A stretch of 64,000 bases of DNA. It comes from Paracoccaceae bacterium (GTDB taxonomy: Bacteria; Pseudomonadota; Alphaproteobacteria; Rhodobacterales; Rhodobacteraceae). Under the pieces are notes generated by a model. The model was given only the letters and a program-made list of their open reading frames with translations, was not told the origin of the DNA and did no database searches. The position numbers and the translations under genes were made by a program. The number at the start of each line of letters is the position of its first letter. The first letter of the stretch is position 1. The DNA is taken from positions 593,001 to 657,000 of the forward strand of contig JAJEHS010000006.1 in the NCBI GenBank assembly GCA_022823605.1, written 5' to 3'. Positions 18,471 through 27,884 of the stretch are shown here, in pieces.

Positions 18471-19898
18471 TCAGACCAGTCTGATTTCAGAATTCAGCAC
18501 GCTTTCAATCGGCTGGACATAATCCAGATGGCCTCCAAGATTCTTGTAATCACTATAGCTCAATGTGAATTCAATTGGTGCAACCAGTGCTGGGGTTGGA
18601 ACATATCCAAATGAATTGTCCGGCATTTCTGCAACATCCACCATGAAGGTAATTCCGCCTCCAGGCCAGACATAAGCCTGAACACCTCCACATGTCACTT
18701 TGGTGAGGGATGATTTAACCGACCGGGTCAGATGAACAGGATTTTCAGTAACACCAGCCCTTAGGGAACCTCCAGCCCCACCCATAAACAATACCGAGCA
18801 AACTGAAGGTTCACAGTTTTCGGCAATCCTGTCGGTCGTTACCCGTAATTCGGAAGGTATCCTGGTCTCTTGTGGTTCAAGGTTTTGGTCCAATTCGAAG
18901 TAGGCCCACTGCTCACCGGTTGTTGAAACCATCAGAAGGCGTAATCCTGGCCAGGCAATGTTTGGATCAATCCTCTTGATAATACTTAGTGGCTCGGTGA
19001 TGTTGGTGCCTCCCCAACCTGTACCGGATTGTGCAACCTTGAAATATCGACCTGGAGTGGATCTCCTGCCGGTAACTCTGATGCCGGTTGGTTTCATGTG
19101 CAACTGCTTTCCGCCTTCATGTTCGGTCAGTACACCGGTTATGTGATCATCCACTACGATCACCTCATCAACATGAGGATACCATTGCTTGGCAAACATT
19201 CCGATCGCTGCAGACCCACAGCCAACCCTCATGAGGTTTTCCGGTTCACCATCAATGATGGGAGGTTCTCCTGCCTGGATGGTCAAATCTGCACCATTCT
19301 CAATCGTTATCTCCAGGGATTCTCGATTACATAGCCGCAAAAGGCTGTCACAAGTTACCCTGCCCTCCTGTTTTGTTCCACCCGTCAGATGTTCAACGCC
19401 ACCAAGCGAGAGCATTTTTGAACCATATTCACTGGTTGTTACATGACCAATTGGTTCCGATTTGGCAAAGATTGTGGCCTTTTCGTTACCAATATAACGG
19501 TCAGTGTCTATTTTGACCTTGGCACCACAATAGCTGAATATACCTTCAGTAACAACAGTCACCATATCCACACCCGCAACCTGTTGACTGACGATAAAGG
19601 GTGCCGGCTTATAGTCGGGATAGGTGGTTCCAGCCCCAATGGCTGTGATAAAAGGCCTCTTGGATTGTACCAGATCTCCGTCCCATTCATTCCCACCTTC
19701 GGTTTGAAGAAACGGTACGGTTCTTCCGCTTTTACCCTGGATATTTTCAACTACTGTCAAGGGATCCAGCCGAACGAGATTTCCTCCATGGTTGGCATAC
19801 CTGTCACAGGCACCAATCCTTCCCTCACGTATATAACACATGACCGGACACGCATCACACCTGATTTTTTCTTCTGTCGTGCGGGATTTAGAGGTCAT
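18471..19898 (-). CDS. 6-hydroxynicotinate reductase-like iron-sulfur protein
   Basis: Resembles proteins annotated as 6-hydroxynicotinate reductase, which in the reductive nicotinate pathway reduce 6-oxo-1,6-dihydronicotinate to the tetrahydro form with ferredoxin electrons. The N-terminus has a four-cysteine motif C-X2-C-X3-C-X9-C (Cys 14, 17, 21, 31, in RCDACPVMCYIREGRIGACD), which should hold a 4Fe-4S cluster. The rest is conserved but without a common fold that I can name: GGTNITEPLSII, RTVPFLQTEGG, GAGGSLRAGVTENPVHLTRS and VWPGGGITFMVDV. Length 475. It overlaps the end of the upstream molybdopterin gene by 11 bases. The assignment rests on family resemblance plus the neighbouring molybdenum hydroxylase and enamidase-like genes. 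Confidence 0.72.
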   Translation of the reverse strand: MTSKSRTTEEKIRCDACPVMCYIREGRIGACDRYANHGGNLVRLDPLTVVENIQGKSGRTVPFLQTEGGNEWDGDLVQSKRPFITAIGAGTTYPDYKPAPFIVSQQVAGVDMVTVVTEGIFSYCGAKVKIDTDRYIGNEKATIFAKSEPIGHVTTSEYGSKMLSLGGVEHLTGGTKQEGRVTCDSLLRLCNRESLEITIENGADLTIQAGEPPIIDGEPENLMRVGCGSAAIGMFAKQWYPHVDEVIVVDDHITGVLTEHEGGKQLHMKPTGIRVTGRRSTPGRYFKVAQSGTGWGGTNITEPLSIIKRIDPNIAWPGLRLLMVSTTGEQWAYFELDQNLEPQETRIPSELRVTTDRIAENCEPSVCSVLFMGGAGGSLRAGVTENPVHLTRSVKSSLTKVTCGGVQAYVWPGGGITFMVDVAEMPDNSFGYVPTPALVAPIEFTLSYSDYKNLGGHLDYVQPIESVLNSEIRLV

Positions 19899-22668
19899 TT
19901 TCAGAGTCCACGAGAGCTTTCAGTACCCTGTCTGGACTGGCAGGTAATTTTCTGATTTGAACGCCGGTTGCATCAAATATCCCATTGAGAATAGCCGGGG
20001 GTGTTGGGATAAGGACATGTTCTCCCAACCCCTTTGCCCCAAAGGGACCACTGGGATCCGGAACCTCTACGATAATGGTGTTGATTTCGGGAATATCACC
20101 AATTGTTGGTATCAGGTAATCGTGAAGATTGTCTGTTTTACCTGGTATGAATTCCTCCATCAAGGCCATTCCCAATCCCTGGACCACCCCTCCATGAACC
20201 TGTCCCTCTATCAGCATTGGATTTATGGCTTTGCCAACATCATGTGCTGCCACAACCCTGACAACCCTTACCTTTCCGAGTTTCTGATCCACCTCAACCA
20301 CAGCTAGTTGTGCAGTGTACCCGTATTGGGCATAGGGTTCCCCTTGACCATTTTCATCCAAGGTAATGGTTGGTGGATCATAGGTCTCCATGGCCTTGAA
20401 TACAAACCCATCACCGTCTGATGGTAAAGTTGCCAAATCCAGAGTTGATTCGTTTGGTTCTTCGGCAGCGCTTACAATTGTTCCTTCAATTTTCAGGCTG
20501 GAATCTTCCGAAACATTCAATTGACGTGTAATCTGTTGTTTAAGTGCCATTCCGCAAAGTCGGGCAGCGTTGCCAGAGACGAAGGTCTGTCTTGAACCCG
20601 AAGTTTTCCCAGCATCTGGGGTTAGATCAGTATCAGCATAAATCAATTCGAACGGTACCTTTTCCATACCCAATGCTTCCCCGAATATTTGTGGAATGAC
20701 CGTGTTTGAACCTTGCCCTATGTCAATCGCTCCCTGATGAAGAAATACTGTTCCATCGGACTTGATGCCAGCCTTAATTGTGGAAGGGTTCGAGAGTGCC
20801 GTATTTCCGCAACCATACCATCCTGAAGCCACACCGACACCTCGAACCAGATGATGATTCTTATGCGCCGCGTTAAATTCCCTGACCCTTTTTTTCTCTT
20901 CTGTCCAGTAAGGTCGCAATGCCTCCAGGCAAGGCTTGATACCCACCCCGCTCTCAAATATTTGACCACAACCATTTGGCAAACCATCATCAAGGGCGTT
21001 TTTGATGCGAAATTCCAAGGGATCCATGCCAATCTTCTGAGCCAAATCGTCCAAAAGAGTTTCCAGGGCTGCCGTGGCTTGAGGTACCCCAAATCCTCGA
21101 AATGCACCCGAAGGACTGGAATTGGTAAGAATTGCCTTGGTTTCAGCCAGATAATTTGGGACAAAGTAAGGGCCCGTGGCATGAATGGGAACACGACTGA
21201 TCACTGCCGGTCCCCATGATGAAAATGCACCAGTATTGAACTTTCCCTGGAAGTGTATTCCTTGTATCAATCCCTCATCATTAACTCCCACCTTGATTGA
21301 TAATTTGGCAGGATGTCTTTTTGTTGTCGATAAAAATGATTCCCGTCTGGTATAGGCAAGTCTGGCCGGTTGACCGGTTTTCATGGTTGCCAGAGCCAGA
21401 TAGGGTTGGACTGACAAATCCAACTTTGATCCAAAAGCCCCACCCACGGCTGTCGGAACCACCCTGATTTGAGAGTGATCCAAATTCAGGATTTCCTGCA
21501 GGGATTCCTTGTCCATGAATGTCGATTGGGTACAAGCCTGGATAACCAGTTGGTCTCCATCCATGAATGAATATCCTGCTTCGGGTTCGATATATGCATG
21601 CTCGACGAATGAAGTGGTAAACTCACCCTCACTTACACATTCTGAATTCTGCAGGCCTTTTTGAAAATCCCCACGCTTTACAAATCCTCCACAAAGAACA
21701 TTTCGATCCCTTCCCGGCAACACCTGATGGATACCTTCCTTTTCGGCATCTTCCATTTCCAAGACCGAAGGCAACTCGGTCCAGGTAATGGGGAACTCTT
21801 CTTCCAAAAAAGAATTGATGAATTCCGGAAAACCCACGATCGCCGCTACGGCTTCCCCTTTGAAGCGTGCTTCTTCAACGGCAAAAACTGGTTGATCTAT
21901 AAATCCCGGAAAAATCCCAAAATTATTGATTCCAGGTATATCACCATGGGTTAGAATTGCTTCTACTTCAGGATTATCTTCAACAAAACCATCAAGATCA
22001 CCAAAATGGAATGCAGCCCGATTATATGGTGACCTAATTACCTTCACCATCAACGTATACGGAGGAGCAACATCATCACCGTATTTCATCAACCCGGTAA
22101 CCTTGTCATTGCCGTCTAAATGCCTTGCACTCTCCCCTATGGTTGGAAAACCCGAAATTTGGTTTCGAGTTTCAGGATCACTTCCATTTACACCAAGGAC
22201 TCCATCAATGATTTTTTGATACCCTGTACATCTGCAAAGGACACCGCCAAGATAATCACTGACCATTTCTACTGTGGGGTCTTTTTCGGTTTTCAAAAGC
22301 CTGTATGCTGAAACCACCATACCTGGTGTACAAATTCCACATTGCGAAGCTCCATGCTTTTGGAATGACCCGGCTAGTCTTCGGCCCAATTGTGTATCAT
22401 TAACTATTCCCTGGGCTGTCAGAATTGATTTGCCTTCGACCTGTAATGTCGGTGTCAAACAGGCACAAACAATTTCTCCATCAATGATAACAGAACATGC
22501 TCCACAATCTCCGGCATTGCATCCTACCTTGACGTCCCGAACAAGCAATCTTTCCCTGAGACTTTCGGAAAGTCTCTCTGCAGGTTGGACATTGGTGACA
22601 AAAACCTCGCTATTGTTTAGGGTAAAACCAAGATCAACACCTGAATAATATTCATTCTGATTACTCAT
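19888..22668 (-). CDS. molybdenum hydroxylase, fused 2Fe-2S and molybdopterin subunit (nicotinate dehydrogenase-like)
   Basis: Xanthine oxidase family enzyme that would hydroxylate a heteroaromatic ring next to nitrogen, for example nicotinate to 6-hydroxynicotinate. Residues 1 to about 170 carry two 2Fe-2S clusters (GCNAGDCGACSVIIDGE; CGICTPGMV and CRCTGY). The remaining 750 residues are the Moco domains: AVGGAFGSKLD, SGAFRGFGVPQATAALE, GAIDIGQGSNTV, TSGSRQTFVSGNA and GAKGLGEHVLIPTPP with the expected catalytic Glu. Fe-S and Moco parts are fused while FAD is a separate protein, an arrangement different from xdhAB. Its ATG overlaps the FAD-subunit stop (ATGA, 4 bases). Fe-S/Moco fusions also occur in aldehyde oxidoreductases, so the substrate is not certain. 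Confidence 0.85.
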   Translation of the reverse strand: MSNQNEYYSGVDLGFTLNNSEVFVTNVQPAERLSESLRERLLVRDVKVGCNAGDCGACSVIIDGEIVCACLTPTLQVEGKSILTAQGIVNDTQLGRRLAGSFQKHGASQCGICTPGMVVSAYRLLKTEKDPTVEMVSDYLGGVLCRCTGYQKIIDGVLGVNGSDPETRNQISGFPTIGESARHLDGNDKVTGLMKYGDDVAPPYTLMVKVIRSPYNRAAFHFGDLDGFVEDNPEVEAILTHGDIPGINNFGIFPGFIDQPVFAVEEARFKGEAVAAIVGFPEFINSFLEEEFPITWTELPSVLEMEDAEKEGIHQVLPGRDRNVLCGGFVKRGDFQKGLQNSECVSEGEFTTSFVEHAYIEPEAGYSFMDGDQLVIQACTQSTFMDKESLQEILNLDHSQIRVVPTAVGGAFGSKLDLSVQPYLALATMKTGQPARLAYTRRESFLSTTKRHPAKLSIKVGVNDEGLIQGIHFQGKFNTGAFSSWGPAVISRVPIHATGPYFVPNYLAETKAILTNSSPSGAFRGFGVPQATAALETLLDDLAQKIGMDPLEFRIKNALDDGLPNGCGQIFESGVGIKPCLEALRPYWTEEKKRVREFNAAHKNHHLVRGVGVASGWYGCGNTALSNPSTIKAGIKSDGTVFLHQGAIDIGQGSNTVIPQIFGEALGMEKVPFELIYADTDLTPDAGKTSGSRQTFVSGNAARLCGMALKQQITRQLNVSEDSSLKIEGTIVSAAEEPNESTLDLATLPSDGDGFVFKAMETYDPPTITLDENGQGEPYAQYGYTAQLAVVEVDQKLGKVRVVRVVAAHDVGKAINPMLIEGQVHGGVVQGLGMALMEEFIPGKTDNLHDYLIPTIGDIPEINTIIVEVPDPSGPFGAKGLGEHVLIPTPPAILNGIFDATGVQIRKLPASPDRVLKALVDSENDL

Positions 22669-23516
22669 GTTATTTCCAAGCTTTTAACTATTGCATCACG
22701 AATGGTGCTTTGACATAACTCCCTTACCGCAGACTGGCGATATTCCGAGGTGCCCCTGATATCTGTTATCGGTGTCAATCCTGTTAAATCCCCAACCTCA
22801 ATACGTATGTCATCCAATAAATCCTCGGCCCTAAGGCCTGTTAATTTTTTCTCCAGAACAGGCATTCTTCTGGCAACGGGTGAGCAAGAACCTACTGCGA
22901 TGTTTAGGAATTCAATCAGCCCCTGTGGAGAAATTGAAAGAGTTACAGCAACCATGGCGATAGAAATGACAAGATACTTCCTACTGCCCAATTTGAGAAA
23001 TGAACTGGTAGTATTATTTCTGGTTTCCGGGACCCAGATGGCAGTAACCAATTCATTTGTACCGAGGTCAACCTTTCTTGGTCCGAGAACAAAATCCTCA
23101 ACATTCACTAATCGAGTAGAATCGGCAGATTGAACTTCCACCATTGCATCCAATGTAAGCAGGGGAGGAATACCATCAGCTGCAGGGGAGGCATTGCATA
23201 TATTACCTGCTATCGTTCCCGTATTCTGAATCTGGATGGAACCAACCTCCCTAGCTGCTGCCTTTAGGCCATCAAAAGCCGGGGGAAAAGGATAATCAAT
23301 TATCTTGGTCCAGGTTGTAGAACCCCCGATCCTCCATCCGGGAGTTGTTTTGGTTATTCCAACCATTTCATCGACTTTGCTGACATCGACAATTCGATCA
23401 GGTACATGCCCATTCTCCAGACTCGGATAAAAATCCGTACACCCGGCAATTACCTTGGCTGGTATTTCCATTGATGCCAATGCTGAGGATAAATTTTCTG
23501 GAAATATATGGACCAA
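22665..23516 (-). CDS. FAD-binding subunit of a molybdenum hydroxylase (CoxM type)
   Basis: Passes electrons from the 2Fe-2S clusters of the partner to the final acceptor. The 283 residues show the CoxM/XdhA FAD-domain motifs: VIAGCTDFYP near residue 20 (for AGGTDL), EVGSIQIQNTGTIAGNICNASPAADGIPPLLTLDA (in two parts, for the pyrophosphate loop), FLKLGSRKYLVISIAMVAVTL and DIRGTSEYRQSAVRELC. The start is TTG at 23516, supported by AAAGGAG 8 bases upstream. First gene of the operon, with an 86-bp gap to the divergent N-terminal region of ecm that must hold both promoters. Confidence 0.85.
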   Translation of the reverse strand: MVHIFPENLSSALASMEIPAKVIAGCTDFYPSLENGHVPDRIVDVSKVDEMVGITKTTPGWRIGGSTTWTKIIDYPFPPAFDGLKAAAREVGSIQIQNTGTIAGNICNASPAADGIPPLLTLDAMVEVQSADSTRLVNVEDFVLGPRKVDLGTNELVTAIWVPETRNNTTSSFLKLGSRKYLVISIAMVAVTLSISPQGLIEFLNIAVGSCSPVARRMPVLEKKLTGLRAEDLLDDIRIEVGDLTGLTPITDIRGTSEYRQSAVRELCQSTIRDAIVKSLEIT

Positions 23517-23671
23517 TCAGAACTCCTTTGTTGTGAAATTAACCAAAATATATTTCTTTAGGAATAGTTTTACGATGAAATTTCATTCAGAATGAGTATT
23601 TAATGTCATGCTGCATTGCAGAACTGTTTGAATTTGGTTATTTACAATATACACATATGGACATGGATAGC

Positions 23672-25639
23672 ATGACTAAAAGAGATAAACCCTGGATAAT
23701 CAGAACCTATTCGGGTCATTCTTCGGCCAAAGATTCCAATGCCCTTTACAAGGCAAACCTGGCCAAGGGCCAAACCGGTCTTTCAATTGCCTTTGACCTA
23801 CCCACACAGACCGGTTATGACAGCGATCATGTTTTATCCAGGGGAGAAGTGGGCAAGGTGGGTGTTCCCATCTGCCATCTTGGGGATATGCGTACACTTT
23901 TTGAAGGGATTCCCTTGGGGCGGATGAACACTTCAATGACAATAAATGCGACTGCTCCCTGGTTATTGGCACTTTATATCGCCTTGGCTAAGGAACAGAA
24001 TACCGAACCTGGCGATTTAAGGGGAACTGTACAGAATGATCTGGTGAAGGAATATCTGAGCAGGGGAACATTTATCTTTCCCCCCGAGGAATCCTTGAAG
24101 CTGATGGGTGACGTTGCGACATACTGTTTTCAGAATATCCCCAAATGGAACCCGATGAATGTCTGTTCCTATCATCTACAGGAAGCAGGTGCTACCCCGG
24201 TTCAGGAATTGGCTTATGCCCTGGCGACTGCAATTGCCGTGCTTGATGAAATCCAGCCACAGGTGTCTCCAGAAGATTTTCCCCAAATCGTTGGCCGTAT
24301 TTCCTTTTTCCTTAACGCCGGCATTAAATTCATTACCGAAACCTGTAAAATCAGGGCCTTCGTGGAGTTATGGGATGATATTTGCCTGAACAGATACAAG
24401 GTGGAGGAACCAAAATTCAGGCGTTTCAGGTATGGAGTACAGGTTAACAGTCTTGGACTTACTGAACAACAGCCGGAGAATAATGTTTACAGAATCTTGT
24501 TGGAATTGCTTGCAGTAACACTTTCGAAAAATGCCAGAGCGAGGGCAGTCCAGCTTCCTGCCTGGAATGAAGCTCTCGGCCTGCCCAGACCTTGGGATCA
24601 GCAATGGTCATTGAGGATGCAGCAAATTCTTGCTTACGAAACTGACCTTCTGGAGTTTGAAGATCTCTTTGACGGCAACCCGGAAATAGAGAAAAAGGTC
24701 GAGGAAATCAAAACCAGAGCCTTGGCTGAACTCAAGCAAATATTGACGATGGGTGGTGCCATAAAATCAATTGAATATATGAAAAGACGGCTGGTCGAAA
24801 GTAATGCCGAGAGAATAGGAAAAATTGAATCGGGTGAAACTACCCTCGTTGGGGTAAATAAGTTTGTAGAAACCGAACCTTCACCTCTGGTTGATGGTGA
24901 GGATGTATTCCTGACCACAAAGGAAACTGCAGAAGAGGCTCAAATCGCATCACTGAATGAGTGGAGAAATTCCAGAGACACACGTGCCATATCAAAGGCA
25001 TTGAATGATCTGGCTTATTCGGCAAGACTGGGCAAGAATATAATGCCTGTTTCAATTAAGGCTGCTCAAGCAGGAGTAACCACCGGTGAATGGGCCCAGA
25101 CCTTACGTGAGATATATGGAAACTATCGGGGACCATTGGGAATTACCAGCACTCCATCCAATAGAACGGAAGGATTGGAACAACTCAGAAGTGAAGTGGA
25201 TAGGGTTTCTGAGGAGCTTGGAACCAGAATTAAAGTATTAATCGGCAAACCGGGACTTGATGGCCATTCCAATGGAGCAGAACAGATCGCTGTCAGGGCC
25301 AGAGACATTGGTATGAAAATAGTATATACGGGTATACGTTACACCGTAGATGAAATAGTTGATACCGCCCTGAATGAAGAAGTTAATCTAATTGGGTTGT
25401 CAATCTTGTCAGGATCACATTTGTCACTTGTGGTAGAAATAATTGAAAAATTAAATGCCAAGGGAGGAGGAGACATCCCAATTATCCTGGGTGGGATTAT
25501 TCCAGATGAGGATCAAGAAAAACTCATAAATTTAGGTATAATGGCAATTTATACACCCAAGGATTATGAAATAAACACTATCATGAAGGATATAATTGAA
25601 ATAATCCGTCAACAGGTAGGAAAAAGGATTCCAGCTTGA
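23672..25639 (+). CDS. ecm: ethylmalonyl-CoA mutase
   Basis: Adenosylcobalamin-dependent rearrangement of (2R)-ethylmalonyl-CoA to (2S)-methylsuccinyl-CoA. The substrate barrel has TYSGHSSAKDSNALY, GQTGLSIAFDLPTQTGYDSDH, LSRGEVGKVGVPICHLGDMR and GIPLGRMNTSMTINATAPWL. The C-terminal B12 domain has LIGKPGLDGHSNGAEQIAVR, where DGHSNG is the DxHxxG cobalt-ligand motif. These versions distinguish Ecm from methylmalonyl-CoA mutase. The frame is open from ATG 23603; I favour ATG 23672 (MTKRDKPWIIRTY), where homologues begin and where GGATAG precedes it, giving 655 residues. Convergent with the B12 importer operon. Confidence 0.93.
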   Translation: MTKRDKPWIIRTYSGHSSAKDSNALYKANLAKGQTGLSIAFDLPTQTGYDSDHVLSRGEVGKVGVPICHLGDMRTLFEGIPLGRMNTSMTINATAPWLLALYIALAKEQNTEPGDLRGTVQNDLVKEYLSRGTFIFPPEESLKLMGDVATYCFQNIPKWNPMNVCSYHLQEAGATPVQELAYALATAIAVLDEIQPQVSPEDFPQIVGRISFFLNAGIKFITETCKIRAFVELWDDICLNRYKVEEPKFRRFRYGVQVNSLGLTEQQPENNVYRILLELLAVTLSKNARARAVQLPAWNEALGLPRPWDQQWSLRMQQILAYETDLLEFEDLFDGNPEIEKKVEEIKTRALAELKQILTMGGAIKSIEYMKRRLVESNAERIGKIESGETTLVGVNKFVETEPSPLVDGEDVFLTTKETAEEAQIASLNEWRNSRDTRAISKALNDLAYSARLGKNIMPVSIKAAQAGVTTGEWAQTLREIYGNYRGPLGITSTPSNRTEGLEQLRSEVDRVSEELGTRIKVLIGKPGLDGHSNGAEQIAVRARDIGMKIVYTGIRYTVDEIVDTALNEEVNLIGLSILSGSHLSLVVEIIEKLNAKGGGDIPIILGGIIPDEDQEKLINLGIMAIYTPKDYEINTIMKDIIEIIRQQVGKRIPA

Positions 25640-25918
25640 TTCAATCTTGGTGTTTCGTAAGAACCGAACTGAGTCCATCACTGTTGAAAAAAATCTCAAA
25701 ACAACAGGTTAATCCTGGACCAAGTCCAAGTAACAAAAAGAAATTTATTACATCTTTGAGTGGTAGGCGCATTTTACACGACTAAAAATTGCTTCCGTTC
25801 AAGCAAAATATCCACGGGAAAGAGCAATTCAATGCCAAAGATTCGTGCCCTAAATCGTCATCTATATCTTTTGTGTTAGCACTAAACAGGTTTGCCCCAT
25901 ATAGCGGTTCGTATTCAG

Positions 25919-26974
25919 TTACCTTTGGGCATTACGTGATCGGATGAGTAATAAGAATACGAATACAGAACCAATGGATGTCGTGACTATCCCAATCGGT
26001 AGCTCCTGTGGAGCGAGCAGGAATCTGCTTATGATATCGGAACCAGTCAACAGGAGCGCGCCGACTATAGCAGCCGTTGGTAACAGGTCCCGGTGTAGTG
26101 GACCAACAATACCACGGGAAATATGCGGGACCATAAGCCCCACAAAGCCGATCACACCTGCAACTGAAACGAACACTGCCGTTGCCAAGGCTGAAAGAAA
26201 AAACAACAAGAATCTCAACCTGCGAACCGGTACACCCAATGTGATGGCAGTTTGGTCCCCTGTCAATAGAATATCCAGCCAACGATTTCGATAAAGCGAA
26301 TAGGTTAGGATCAGGAGTAATCCTGTACAGACCAGCGGGAAGGTCTCCCATCGTGCCAACCCCAACCCACCCAGCATCCAGAAAATGGCTGAATGTGCCG
26401 CACGATTGTCACCATAAAATATCAGGTAGTTGGTGATGGCAGAAAATAGAAAAGATACAGCCAATCCCGAAAGAATCAGTTTTTCGGGAGCGCTCGTACG
26501 TAAACCCTGAACGAGTGCCAGCACGATTCCCGAGGCCACAAGGCCACCACAGAAAGCTGCCAAGGGCAATGTCCAGAAACCTAGAATATCTCCAGTAATT
26601 GTGATTACAAATACTGCTCCCGCTGCCGCACCCGAAGAGAGACCGAATAGAAACGGATCAGCAAGATCGTTTCGAGTTGTGGTTTGAAGAATGACACCAA
26701 CAATGCCCAATCCAGCGCCGATTATTGCTGCAAATAACGTTCGAGTAAGACGCAGATCAAATACAATTCGATGCTGCAAGGTCATTTCTCCTTCAGTCAA
26801 CCCCAATCCCAACGAGATACCAATCAAGACATCTGAAAGTGATATGGGAGTTGTTCCATAGACGATGGATACCAGTAGCAGGGCGACCAGAATAGCCGCT
26901 CCGAGAATTGTTATTTGTACAGACCGACTCAAATCAGTTGATCTCAGAATGCATGGACTTGGCCAATTTTTCAA
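25919..26974 (-). CDS. btuC: FecCD-type ABC permease, predicted vitamin B12 importer
   Basis: Inner-membrane permease of a type II importer (BtuC/FhuB fold), 351 residues with about ten hydrophobic spans. Family landmarks are FDLRLTRTLFAAIIGAGLGIVG, QTTTRNDLADPFLFGLSSGA, LTGDQTAITLGVPVRRLRFL and GFVGLMVPHISRGIVG. B12 rather than siderophore or haem is inferred from the cobalamin riboswitch that starts the operon and from the neighbouring B12 enzyme gene. The frame start is TTG 26974, inside the end of btuF (41-base overlap). A TTG in the same frame just past the btuF stop is an alternative start. Confidence 0.85.
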   Translation of the reverse strand: MKNWPSPCILRSTDLSRSVQITILGAAILVALLLVSIVYGTTPISLSDVLIGISLGLGLTEGEMTLQHRIVFDLRLTRTLFAAIIGAGLGIVGVILQTTTRNDLADPFLFGLSSGAAAGAVFVITITGDILGFWTLPLAAFCGGLVASGIVLALVQGLRTSAPEKLILSGLAVSFLFSAITNYLIFYGDNRAAHSAIFWMLGGLGLARWETFPLVCTGLLLILTYSLYRNRWLDILLTGDQTAITLGVPVRRLRFLLFFLSALATAVFVSVAGVIGFVGLMVPHISRGIVGPLHRDLLPTAAIVGALLLTGSDIISRFLLAPQELPIGIVTTSIGSVFVFLLLIRSRNAQR

Positions 26975-27884
26975 TCGCCTTAATATTGGCTGGTCCTGGT
27001 GTCAATTCCTCGTAACGCAAACCAATCCAGCGATTGTTTCTGACAGCATCGGTCAGCGACATTAGAGGATGATCCTGCAAAAACCGGAACGTATCCTTGG
27101 CTCCATTGCCAGTCTGGTAGTCAAGCAGGATAAGAAATTCAGGATTGGCACTGGCAACTGCTTCCCATGAAGTACGCCCCCAACTGGTTTCCAGATCGTG
27201 GGTAACTGACTGGCCACCTGCGGCAGTAATCATTGCATCGGGAATTGCGAACTTTCCTGACGTGAAGGGAGCATCCGCCGGACCATCCAACAGGAACACA
27301 CGGGGTTTGGGTAAATCCGCAGTTTGTTCTTGAATTGTAGCCAATTGACGTTTCCAGCCAGCAACCAGCGCCTCTGCACGGTTTTCGACCTCCATCACTT
27401 TCCCTAATCTTAGGATATCGTCAAACAGAAGATCCATGCTGGCTTCAGGCCGATTCTTGTCTAGATGCACACAACTCTCGGTCAAAATCATTGTCTTAAT
27501 TCCAAAAGGTGCAAGTGTATCAGGGGTGACTTCACCACCAGGTCTCATGCCATAATACCAGCCAGCAAAAAATAAGTCGGGTTCGACCGCTACAAGGTTC
27601 TCGACTGTCGGATATTTTGGTGCAAGTTCAGGAATATCTCCTCGCAAGGCATTAAATTCCGGACTAGCCTTGTACCAACCGGTGATTCCTGTCAATCCGA
27701 CAATCCGGTCCTGCAGTCTCAAAGCGAATACCATGTCAGCCATGTTCATATCATGGATAACCAACCTTTGGGGAGTAGTTTCAAAGACAAGCGGTTCACC
27801 GCAATTGTCGACTGTCTGGGCTTTCGCGACAATACCAAAAGTAAGGGCAAAGCATAGGGGATAAATCAAGTATGATTTAATCAT
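26934..27884 (-). CDS. btuF: periplasmic substrate-binding protein, predicted vitamin B12 importer
   Basis: Periplasmic binding protein of the BtuF/FepB class, 316 residues. A signal peptide (MIKSYLIYPLCFALTFGIVAKA, cut in two here as start and core) is followed by PQRLVIHDMNMADMVFAL, VENLVAVEPDLFFAGW and ETSWGRTSWEAVASANPEFLILLDY, the usual helical-backbone binding-protein pattern. The ATG overlaps the stop of the ATPase gene by 4 bases. Ligand assignment rests on the riboswitch; the protein family alone would also allow haem or siderophores. Confidence 0.85.
   Translation of the reverse strand: MIKSYLIYPLCFALTFGIVAKAQTVDNCGEPLVFETTPQRLVIHDMNMADMVFALRLQDRIVGLTGITGWYKASPEFNALRGDIPELAPKYPTVENLVAVEPDLFFAGWYYGMRPGGEVTPDTLAPFGIKTMILTESCVHLDKNRPEASMDLLFDDILRLGKVMEVENRAEALVAGWKRQLATIQEQTADLPKPRVFLLDGPADAPFTSGKFAIPDAMITAAGGQSVTHDLETSWGRTSWEAVASANPEFLILLDYQTGNGAKDTFRFLQDHPLMSLTDAVRNNRWIGLRYEELTPGPANIKAIEKLAKSMHSEIN

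Noticed and set aside
20718-21194. 158-codon - strand frame and other long frames inside the molybdopterin subunit gene
   Set aside because: They overlap the conserved Moco-domain gene in another frame and have no domain-like sequence or ribosome site.
23672-25639. Methylmalonyl-CoA mutase as the assignment
   Set aside because: The GEVGKVGVPICHLGDMR and MNTSMTINATAPWL versions and the Ccr/Mcl1/Mch context fit ethylmalonyl-CoA mutase.
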